A stretch of DNA of 64,000 nt from Toxoplasma gondii ME49 (lineage: Eukaryota > Apicomplexa > Conoidasida > Eucoccidiorida > Sarcocystidae): the NCBI RefSeq assembly GCF_000006565.2, contig NC_031477.1, forward strand, positions 4,615,137 through 4,679,136, in the 5' to 3' direction. The position numbers and the translations under genes are program-made. This document shows positions 43,584-52,680 of the stretch, in pieces (position 1 is the stretch's first letter; each line of letters starts with the position of its first letter). Below the pieces are notes generated by a model. The model worked only from the letters and a program-made list of their open reading frames with translations. It ran no database searches and was not told where the DNA came from.

Positions 43584-46409
43584 TCATTTCTTCTTCTCCT
43601 TGCAGCCTGTTTCCTCGTTTCTGCAGCTCTGCGCTTCGCAGTTCTTTCCCACCCGGCTTCTTTCCTCCCACAGCTTCTGCACCTTTCGCTTCACCCACAG
43701 CCAGAGCAACTGAAGAAGCACCGGGCCCCACTTGGCCGCAGCTTTTCTAAACAGAATCGAGTAAACGCGATGTCTGAGTTCTCTTGAAACTGCCTGCCGG
43801 CTCTCTTCTGTCTCACACCCTTCTTCTCTTCTCTCGGCGATCAGCTGCATCAACTCGGAAACCAACTCTCCCTCGACACAGCCCAGACACCGGAACGATG
43901 AAGGCGAAGAATTCGTGGGGTAAAGCAGAGACAACATGGCGACACAAGAAGACTGAAGAAGACGGCTGCTGTTGCTACCCCGAGAATGGGGACAAATCGG
44001 ACACTGTTCCCCAGCAAGCGAGAGGAGATGCGACCGCACTCGCGCCGGCTCTGCCGCTGCGGCTGCTTCAGCTACGTGGTTGAAAGCTCGGCTGTACATA
44101 CACCTCAGGTTTCGTGCGTGGCGCTCGAAGGAAGGCAGGCCAGAAACAACGGACGAGAACTGGAGACGGAAAGAGGAGACGAGTTCTTCTTTCGCTCTCT
44201 CCATGAAAGCCAGGTAAGCTGGGAGAACAGAGAGTTCACAGAAGGCTCGCGCCAGCACTTCTGTCTGCCTCTCCACCCTTCGTCGCTGGAACGCGCTTCT
44301 TTCTGTCCCTCTGCCAAACCGAGAAATCGAATGCGTGACACGCTGGCGCCCACCAGGCAAGTGGAAGCAGAGGAAGGGAGGACCAGCAAGGAAATGGAAG
44401 ATGTTCTTCCACGAGTCGACAGTCGAAAGAGAGACCTTCTCTGAATTCATGCTCGCGTCTCCGAGCTTTGCCCGTTCGTCGCGCTCGTCTCCCTTTCCCT
44501 TGTGTCGCCCCCACGGTTTCTCTTTCACTCGTTCCTTGTCTGCTGCCTTTGTCCGCTCTTCGCTGCCTTCTTCGCCTCTTCCCTTCACTCCGCCTCCACC
44601 TGCCTCTCCCATGTTGCTCTCGCTACCGTCTGCCTTCTCGTGTTTCGAAAGCGCCGCCTCCAGCTCCGAGAAGCTCCTGGACACCTGCTGCGCAAACGCG
44701 CGAGAACGAGACAAGAGCGAGTCCTCGACAGAGGGACCTTCTTCTTCACTTGCGCCTGCCCTTCTGCCTTCCGACCCAAGTTCCTTCGTCTGTTCTCTTT
44801 TGCTGTGTCCCGCAGCCTCTCCTTCGGTCTCCCCCGGAGAGGCGGCTTTCTGCAGATCTCTGTGTTCGCGGCTGTCCGTCGCGCGAGAGAACAAGCAGTT
44901 GTCCGTCTCCTCCACGAATCGAAGGAGCTTGCTGCGGTGTACGGCCAGCGCCTCATCCCACCGCACGTGGGGCAGGTCGGGAAGCCACGTCGATGGGGCG
45001 GCTCCTTCGGAAAGATGAGCCAGAGGCGCAGCGAGAGAGAAGGAGAGACGCGGATTTGGCGGAGACCCTGAGAGTTCCGAAGACCAGGGTGGGAGGGTCG
45101 AGGAGAAAGATGATCGAGAAAACGACACAGGATACGGGCGCGAAGGCGCAAGAGCGAACCCAGAGGTCGACAGAGGGGAGCACGAGTTCGAACGAATGCT
45201 CCTAAAACGAAGACTACCGCACTTCCTCCCCCAGGCACACTGTGTCTTCTGAAACACACAAAACCGACAGCGTTTCAACGAGTGAGCGAGACACAACAAG
45301 AGGAAAAGGGCGAGAGAAAAACACACGGAGATGCCACCAGTCAGCTCTATATGTTGCGTAAGAAGTCTCCGGATAAAGGACAAGAGAGACACACGCCTGT
45401 TCCGCCTTCCTCCTCGTCTTCTCCAGAAGCTGTCGTCGACGTTTCGTCTCTCCTCCAGTGTGTCTGGCCCTCCCGTCAGGTGAAGTCCGTCTACGCACCG
45501 TCCGCCGTTCGCGACTTTGCCTCCGTCCTCTTCATTCCCTTCTGTGTTCTCTTCACCGGCGTTGTCTCCTCGCTGTCTCGGCTGCATCGCTCGACTTGGG
45601 TCCGCTCTCGCCCTCTCGTCCTCGCCGGAAGAGAGCGAGGGTGAGAGAGGACCAGAGGGATGAAGAAGACACGCAGGAGTTCCACAGAAAAACCTCCGAC
45701 CACCGACTCTTCCCCCAGTGCGACATCGAGCACACGGCTGCTTCGTGCACTCGGACTTTCCTTCTCTTCCAGTGGCGCTGTACGTCTGACCCTCTCCTCT
45801 CGTTCGCCTGCCCACGTTGTCTTCCACTGCTTCTAAACGTGCTTGACTCCTCTCCCCTCTTTTTTCCACGAAATCTGCGCTCCGTCTCTCGTCCTCACCC
45901 CTGCATGACTCACCGACGGTCTCGTCATCTGCGCCGCGAAAAGGACGCGGAGACGAGGACCAGGCAGCCCCTACGGACACTGCTGATAAATGCTCTCCAC
46001 TGCGCTGAAAGAAAAACGAAGGTGGTGGGGAAGGGGGAAACGAAGAAAGACGACCAGGACACAAAACGGGAGCAGAGAGCCGGGCAGCGCGAGAGAAGTG
46101 CATCCCTCTGCCGAGGGTATGTGTAGGCGTCCGGTGAGAGGAAGCAAAGAGCGGCGCCAGCTCGGAAATGGGAGGCGCAAGAACGGCGAAGAGGAGCGAC
46201 ACTACCACGGCCAACAAACAAAAAGACGTCCGGGATACAGTAAACAGCGTCGTCCCTCTCTTCTTTCTCTGCCTAGCCACGCAACCTATGCCTAAAACGC
46301 GGGTCAAAGTAAGCGCCGATTCGTCGGTGTTCACCCGCCTCACAGAGGCCAAGTGGCTGTCCAGAGTGGACACGGCAACGGGGAAAAGAACGGTGTTTCC
46401 CGTCGCCAT
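43584..46409 (-). CDS. Unrecognised 941-residue two-membrane-segment protein
   Basis: One uninterrupted minus-strand frame of 941 codons starting at an ATG. Predicted by eye: a short basic N terminus, a hydrophobic segment at 62-80 (SFCLLAVVVSLLFAVLAPP), a long charged, Gly/Arg/Glu-rich region (150-345) with several Cys (CARC, FCGTPAC), and a second hydrophobic segment at 355-377 (LTGGISVCFSLALFLLLCLAH). A large second soluble half follows with helical stretches (QQVSRSFSELEAALSKHEK), a conserved-looking block (CELSVLPAYLAFMERAKEEL... RSHLLSLAGEQCPIC) and an amphipathic basic C-terminal helix (AAAKWGPVLLQLLWLWVKRK), ending KEKKK. I do not recognise a family. An early ATG at residue 103 is an alternative start. 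Length without stops on one strand in GC-rich DNA supports coding, but plus-strand open frames of up to about 245 codons overlap, so some caution is needed. Confidence 0.65.
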   Translation of the reverse strand: MATGNTVLFPVAVSTLDSHLASVRRVNTDESALTLTRVLGIGCVARQRKKRGTTLFTVSRTSFCLLAVVVSLLFAVLAPPISELAPLFASSHRTPTHTLGRGMHFSRAARLSAPVLCPGRLSSFPPSPPPSFFFQRSGEHLSAVSVGAAWSSSPRPFRGADDETVGESCRGEDERRSADFVEKRGERSQARLEAVEDNVGRRTRGEGQTYSATGREGKSECTKQPCARCRTGGRVGGRRFFCGTPACLLHPSGPLSPSLSSGEDERARADPSRAMQPRQRGDNAGEENTEGNEEDGGKVANGGRCVDGLHLTGGPDTLEERRNVDDSFWRRRGGRRNRRVSLLSFIRRLLTQHIELTGGISVCFSLALFLLLCLAHSLKRCRFCVFQKTQCAWGRKCGSLRFRSIRSNSCSPLSTSGFALAPSRPYPVSFSRSSFSSTLPPWSSELSGSPPNPRLSFSLAAPLAHLSEGAAPSTWLPDLPHVRWDEALAVHRSKLLRFVEETDNCLFSRATDSREHRDLQKAASPGETEGEAAGHSKREQTKELGSEGRRAGASEEEGPSVEDSLLSRSRAFAQQVSRSFSELEAALSKHEKADGSESNMGEAGGGGVKGRGEEGSEERTKAADKERVKEKPWGRHKGKGDERDERAKLGDASMNSEKVSLSTVDSWKNIFHFLAGPPFLCFHLPGGRQRVTHSISRFGRGTERSAFQRRRVERQTEVLARAFCELSVLPAYLAFMERAKEELVSSFRLQFSSVVSGLPSFERHARNLRCMYSRAFNHVAEAAAAAEPARVRSHLLSLAGEQCPICPHSRGSNSSRLLQSSCVAMLSLLYPTNSSPSSFRCLGCVEGELVSELMQLIAERREEGCETEESRQAVSRELRHRVYSILFRKAAAKWGPVLLQLLWLWVKRKVQKLWEERSRVGKNCEAQSCRNEETGCKEKKK

Positions 46410-48999
46410 CCTTCGAACGGCCAGAGCCTGTCTTAACGCAGACGATACAAGTCATTGCCCGGCGATGCAGAACAGATATCCCGGAAAACCCAGTCGGCAC
46501 TTCCGGTCGAAACACTGGGACGCGAAAACGTGTCAACGGTGTCAACGGCGCTCTTTTGAGGTGTATCGACACCGCAGCTTTCGCGAGTCGCTTTTCAGCA
46601 GGGGCCCGACTGTCAGGGCACTGAACTGACGCACGAAATACGAAATCTCACGCATTTTCCTGTGTTGTCAGCCTGTCTTCACAACCGCTGGGTGTCTCAG
46701 AAAGGACGATCCTGGAGAAAATAGGCGGGAAAAAAGTGACGGTGAAACAAGGTAGAAAACGGACTGCAATTTGACGCCCGCGACAGCTGGGTCTCAACGC
46801 AGCTGCGTGTGCTGGTGGGTCTGCCGCGTCCACAGCTTTGTGGAACACCATAAACCAACGCACTCTTTACATTGTACAACGAGATGCACGCTTCTGACAC
46901 AGATTCGCAGCAAAGTCTGTTCCACCCAGAGAGAAGCATTTCAGATCTCACCGCATTCTCAACGAGTTAGGATCGTCCTTGTTGTCTGCCGCATTCTGTC
47001 TCTCGATGGCGAAAGCCGGGGCCCCACGAAAACGCGGCCCGCGTGCGCTGTGTCTCGTGCGACTTTTCTCTGTTGCGCCAGGACAACATTGTCCGTACCA
47101 GCCAGAGAAGTGAAAAAGCGTTTTGCATTTCTCTTGGTTTTAAGTTCTGCCTGCGAATCCTCAACAACGCAGACGACGGGAGCGGTGGGGTAGAACAGGC
47201 TTGTTAGCTTCCTCTGGTACGCAACAGGGCGGTGTCTCTTCGTTGAATTCGATCTGCAACGATCACTCCTGTAAGTACTATCTTAACGATGCTCTCCAAC
47301 AGCATGGAGAAACTGGAGCCAGTAAGCAAAGAGCAGAAAACCAAAAGCCTCGTCAACATCTTGATTGTCCTCCTCTGTGACCCCCGCAGAAATGGGCGAC
47401 TTGCCGCCAGGCAGGGACTCGCGTTGCAACTGAGGAAGAACCTGTACACTCTTCTGGCGCGTCGATGAACATTCCGTTTGTAGAGACTGAAAAGGACATC
47501 GAACAAATGCCGCGCACGAGAGCAACCAGACGACGTTCTACCTCAACGCATGCAAATGAAAAACTATCTTTATAAGTTGTGGCATACAGAGAGTTCGGCA
47601 TGCTTAGTTGCGTCTGTGTAGGCGCAGGTCTTTCCTGCTTCCAGCCTCCTCAACGACAGTGGTGCGACTGGAGTGCCAGAGTAGAGACTCGTGGAACAGG
47701 AAGTCGAGAAACGCCGAACGAGATGGTTCAAATTCCATGATTCACGCTTACGACAACGGATTTGTAGCCGTCGATTTACACTTGCGGGTAAATATTTCAG
47801 CCATGTTATCGTCGATGCAACCTTGAGATTCTTTCCTCAGGGTTCCTTCTGTTCGTTTCTCGGGAGACAAACATTTTGGTCGAGCTGCACCGACAAATGA
47901 AGTGTTTTAGAGCGCAGGGATCACGTTGCTTCCTGTGTTCCCCCTCGTTACGAACAGAACAACAAAGGCAAAATACCCACACGGCGAAGGAGAAAAATAA
48001 AGAGGACATGCGTTTTTAGCTCCGGTTCTTCCACGAAAACTTCAAACACATCGAAGAAGTGCTTCTCGCTGGCTGTCTGCGTTTCCTCTTTCTCGTTGGT
48101 CGTCCCTCCCGACGGTTTCCACACAGACAGGGGAATGCCCCCAGATATGGAGACATGCACATGTTGGACGCACATTTCCTTATGGCCGTACGGTGCATGC
48201 AAAAAGTTGCATAGATATGTTTAAGTGCGCTTAGTTCGCTGTCAGTTCTTTGACGTGGACCTACAGAGATACTCTGTGTCCTCTGGTGCTGTTCCGACGA
48301 CAGCTAGACGCCGAGACGGGTGGAGAAGAAGCAGCGGTCTGCGTCGACGTCGTTGAGAGCTGTCTCAAATCGAGAGCGACAAACACAGACAGAAACGATT
48401 AGCTTTCTTTTTGTGTCTTCTTGAGGGTTTTCCTTCGACCGTTCTTCTCTTCCTGAAGACAGCAGTCTGTTGAGAGACACCGGAACTCAGCTGCTTCGTC
48501 GTCTCGTCGGGCATCTGCCGAGACACGCTTCAAAAAGTTCAACGAAGAACGGTATACGTGGAGACATGCCTTCTGTGGGATGGTGGTAAACGGTGGGAAC
48601 ATGCCTGTGTAGGTGAGGAAAGGAATCTCTGATACGCGATTCGGCTATTGTCGCTACTCTCTGTTTTTATCCGATCCGAGTTATGCCTATCTTTCTCGTG
48701 GTCCGGTGACACATACAGAGATATCATTCCTTACATCGTGAAGGCCGAAGATCGCCTCTCACCAGGTCATCTCTTTCGTCCTACACTCACTTAGAAGTAT
48801 ACACGTATCATACTATGGACGTATGCATGCGTGCTTACAAACAGACATCATCTAACAAATGTACGGGTATGTATGTACTCTTCTTAAAGTCTGGTGAGTC
48901 ATTGCGTTCTCATGCCGTTTTCTTCCGTCTAGGAGGACATTTCAACTTTTCTTCGCGCTTTTCTTCTGTTTCTCTGTCGACAGCCTTCACCCGACAGCC
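46410..48999. other. Intergenic, no supportable gene
   Basis: About 2.6 kb. The part next to 46410 should hold the promoter of the 941-residue gene. Frames near 46771-47193 and 47204-47601 lack family features. Sequence near 48940-48990 is pyrimidine-rich with a TCGACAG that could serve as a splice acceptor for the downstream open frame at 49000. Confidence 0.45.
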
Positions 49000-49392
49000 A
49001 TGGAGACTGCTCTTCTGTCTTTTGACCAAGGTAGCTCAGCGTCCTCTTCTGCCCCCTGTTCTTCTGCCTCTTCTTCTTCCGCCGCACCTCCCATACAAGC
49101 AGGAAAAGAATGCAAGGAAAAAACAGAGAAATTAAAGAGGTGGGAAAGTTCAGAATCTTTGAAAGAATCGAGGGGGCAAGGAAGCGCCGCACGGCCTCCG
49201 GTGGCTGCCGCGGCAGCGAAGCGCCTGCTGGCGGGTGATGAGACCCTGAAGAGGGTCGTATCAGACATTGAACAACTGGCGAACCTCCGGAGAAGAAATG
49301 TACAAAAGCACGGAAGAAAGAAACTTTCTCACGGCGACAAACCCAGCAATGCATGCATACCATTCCTCGGGTCGACTCACACACGTTCATAA
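49000..49392 (+). CDS. Possible small ORF or upstream exon of the RIIa gene
   Basis: A 130-codon open frame starting with ATG in a good context (AGCCATGG). The first 45 residues are Ser/Ala-rich, then charged helical sequence (KEKTEKLKRWESSESLKES; KRLLAGDETLKRVVSDIEQLANLRRRNVQ). The helical part looks coding; the last about 25 residues do not. It could be exon 1 of the RIIa-domain gene beginning about 500 bp downstream (a possible donor follows KRLLAG) or an independent small gene. I cannot decide without transcripts. Confidence 0.35.
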   Translation: METALLSFDQGSSASSSAPCSSASSSSAAPPIQAGKECKEKTEKLKRWESSESLKESRGQGSAARPPVAAAAAKRLLAGDETLKRVVSDIEQLANLRRRNVQKHGRKKLSHGDKPSNACIPFLGSTHTRS

Positions 49393-49616
49393 AGACAATC
49401 TCAGAGTTCCTGTTCTCTAGGAGACACGAAAGGAACGAATGGTGCCTAGTGGTCTGGCCGCCGCGACTCTCCAGCCGTCCAGAGTGCCTTTTTCGAAACT
49501 GCATACGTGAAACAACGGAGAGATGGAAGACACGAAACCTTAGAGAAAAATCCAGAAGACGTAATGTCAGCATATAAACACGGAGAGGTGTCCACCTCAA
49601 AAATACAGATTATGTG

Positions 49617-49652
<36 letters not shown>

Positions 49653-49790
49653 TAAAGGGTGGACATATGTACCACTGGCTATATACGTATGTGTACTCTG
49701 TGTAATGCAGATGTAGCTAGATGTATCTAGGTATCTACCTACGTACCTACGTGGATCTGCACTTGATATATATATATATATATATATATG
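49617..49790. repeat. TA microsatellites (two tracts)
   Basis: Pure TA at about 49619-49650 and 49766-49789, separated by a TAGCTAGATGTATCTAGGTATC/ACCTACGT simple-sequence stretch. Probably intronic or intergenic. Confidence 0.9.
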
Positions 49791-49885
49791 GATCCCAGAG
49801 AAGTGGACTCATGATGCTCTGTGCTGAACTGCACGTTCGCTTTGCCACCTTGTTTGTTTCTCTGTTTTTTTTTCTCGCGTTTTCA

Positions 49886-50560
49886 ATGCGTGTCTATGAG
49901 CCGTGGAAAGCCGCGATCTCACCTACCGCATTCGACAAACAGCACGGACTGACTGTGCTGGATCCGGCGAGAAGGAAACTTGCTTCGCCGTTCCGTGTCA
50001 CGTTCCTGGTCAGTGGGTCGAGGGTTTCTTTTTTGAACTCAGAAGTAGCCTGGAAAAAGTTGACTGTCTTTCTTTTTTCAAGGAAGAGCTGAGGCAGAAC
50101 CACTGGAAATACGTGGAAGAACATGAAGAGCTGCGCGCAGTCCTCAATGACTTTGCGGCTGCCGTCCTTGTCAGTCGACCGGTGAGGAAACACATACCGG
50201 AAAAAGTCGAGAAAAGAACGACTTCCGCGGAGGCGAACGCGGCAACTCTCACTTGGAGAGAAGGCGACCGTACACCTCGCAAAGAGCAGAGGGGGAATAA
50301 GACTCAACACAACGGCGACAAGAGAGAAGCACAAGAGACAGGGAAACAAGGACGCAGAAAAGACATAAACGAGAAATATGGAGAAGGAACGACGAGCCCG
50401 ACATAAGAACAAGGCGCCACTCAGAGAATGTGCTAAGGCTTTCGCGGACGTTCCTACCCCTCTGGGTCCTCATGATCACTTTCTCTGATACTCGGCCGCT
50501 TCTCTTCAGGATGACATCTACGCCTACGCCAAGGACTACTTCTCGTGCTTCATTGAATGA
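49886..50560 (+). CDS. RIIa (docking/dimerisation) domain protein, RIIAD1-like, three exons
   Basis: RIIa domains dimerise and bind amphipathic anchoring helices, mostly in PKA regulatory subunits and axonemal or sperm-type proteins. Exons by eye: 49886-50008, 50083-50181, 50510-50560, all phase 0 with GT/AG borders, giving 90 residues, similar to human RIIAD1 (about 92). The N-terminal part reads YEPWKAAISPTAF and LTVLDPARRKL. The RIIa core is YVEEHEELRAVLNDFAAAVLVSRP followed across an intron by DDIYAYAKDYFSCFIE, matching the family pattern Y-x-x-x-H-x-E-(x)-L/F-x-P-x-D-x-x-x-F/Y-A-x-x-Y-F. The start at 49886 is the first in-frame ATG; alternatively the exon begins at an acceptor just before CCGTGG and joins the 49000 frame. 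In a coccidian, a conoid, flagellar or PKA-anchoring role is plausible but inferred. Confidence 0.75.
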
Positions 50561-52680
50561 GAGACAGAAGAAAACGAAGAAAACTCCTGGGCGTCTTCCC
50601 CGCCTCTCTCCTGTGATTGCCTTTTTCCAATGTGACTCGACACCCACAAATCCATGCATTTACCTTGCCATACACCCATATATATATATATATATATATA
50701 TATATTACGCCCATAAATGCAAATATATATATATATATGTATATATATTGGGAGAGGCCGTGACCTGAACCCGAATGCATGGACAACGCTGTAAGGGGAT
50801 ACCTCATCACGTATACATTTTCGCGTATGGAAATATGCAAACAAAGAGATCGTCGTGTATGTGTGGGCACCAGGTGTGATGTGCACGGTGTCACCGCGAG
50901 GACATCGCAAAAGGACTTTTAGGAACAGTTTCGTCCCCTGTCCTGTTCCTTTCTGCCACCCTCTCTCCGGCTGCTTTGTTTCCTCGGTCGCTTATGTGAT
51001 GTCTCGGGTGACAATCTGGTTTGGGTCTCGAGCCGTTGGAAACCTGGTTTTCGTTGGGATGCACGGCGTCTGCTCGAGCTCCGTGTGGACCAGGCTGTCT
51101 GTGCGCCAGTCCTGCGCCAGGAAAAGGTTCTTGTGAACTTCTGGAAGTCTCTTTCGAGAGGCCACAAAAAGAAAACTGAGAGGAACTGGGCGGCCTGGCG
51201 CTCGCGCGCAAGACACTGCGTGAACGCCCTTTCGGCCGAGGAAGACATGCGCCATCGGCGCCCCGCGGGTCTTACGCTTCGAACGGAAGGCTTTAAACAA
51301 GAGAATCGACGGTTAAGAAGCCGTTTGAAACCTGAAGGTGGAAACGGTTTTGCACTGCCTTTAAGCACTGAGACAAGATGAGACCAAGTTGTCGTACGAA
51401 AGAGTGGACCTGATAAAACGCGAAGAGACCTGATCGGTCGCTTCAGGTCTCGTTCGCCGCGACGCATGTCGCAGGATCTCTGCGTGGAGACAACACCGCC
51501 AGCGTCACGCGCCTACCAGCAACAGACGCACAAGTATGCTTTTCATGCGGACAAGCATGTCCAGAAGGTACACAGGGAAAAACACGCAGAGAGACGCAAG
51601 GAGTCTCGCAGCCAGACGCCTGCATATTTGTGTGTCTGCGAGGCTCTGCAGAGCCGGCGCTCCGGCGGACAAGGCCCGCAGGGCAAGCGAAAGCGAAGAC
51701 AGGAGACAAACGCATCTAAACCGGCAGATCACCTCGTAGAATACACATTCCCCAGAAAACGGTCGTTTACAGAAACCCAGGCATCCCATTTTATAACGTG
51801 AAGCACGGAGTCTAGCTTCAGATGTTATCTGGGGGGGGGGGGCGTGCATGCCTGGCGACACACACCATACGGAGAGCAGAAAGTGCATCTTCACAGGTGC
51901 AGAATCTTCGAGAAAGCGACGACGCTGTACGCGCCACGGCATTCGCATGCACCTCATCGAAGCGGCTGCGAGGTTCCATCTGGGAGCCGACAGCAAACGA
52001 AACGTTCAGAGACTCAGGGACGAGTCCAAGCGTCTCCCCTCATGGCTCGTCCACCGCGCGCGCTGGACCTAGGTGGAAGAAGAGCTAGCGAAGAACGAAG
52101 TTGCTTCTCCCTCGAAGCTTTCTCGCGTCTGTCTCCTCGTTCTTAGCCGTTCGACTTTTGTCTTTGACTCGGGCCAGGCGCCGCTCTCTCCTCAACCTGC
52201 TCTCTCGGTGCGAGCGAGAGCAGACGACAGGCAAACTCGCAAAAAATGCTTCACTGCCACCAAGTCTTCATCCCCAGTCCATCATCGTCGACTGCCCCCT
52301 GGACGCACACCCGCGGAAGAGAAAAAACGACCGATCAAAGGAAAACGCAAAAACGTTTGTGAAGATGACACACACACACAACAGACCAGACGACGAAGAA
52401 GGAGACAGACGAGAGAGACAACAGAGCGGCGAACTGAAGAAGGGGGAGAAACCGACGGGGAGATCCCTTAAAAACCGCCGTCTTCTCAATTGGGATCCTC
52501 TCGGTACCTGCGTTCCCCGCAGCTTCTGTTTCTCCCGCCAGCGAAAGGAGCCTTGTCTGTCAGTTGCCACAGAGGTACTCGCATGCATTCGAGCGCCGTT
52601 CCTCCAGGCTCGTTAGACTTCCTCAAGACGGAACAGCCAAGAAGTCTTTCCCTACGGCATGCAAACGCCAACGGCCTCTC
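50561..52680. other. Intergenic region with unresolved open frames
   Basis: TA microsatellites at about 50680-50750. Between about 50950 and 51380 a plus-strand frame (reading VNFWKSLSRGHKKKTERNWAAW near its middle) and an overlapping minus-strand frame of 182 codons both stay open; neither shows a family signature. A poly-G run is at 51832-51842. The minus strand at 51930-52020 could contain a last exon of the RPC8 gene. Confidence 0.4.
50680..50750. repeat. TA microsatellite
   Basis: Two TA tracts separated by ATTACGCCCATAAATGCAAA. Confidence 0.9.

Noticed and set aside
47660..47745. Possible tRNA, from a GGTTCAAATTCCA string
   Set aside because: The T-loop-like string lacks a matching T-stem, acceptor stem or D-arm upstream, so no cloverleaf forms.
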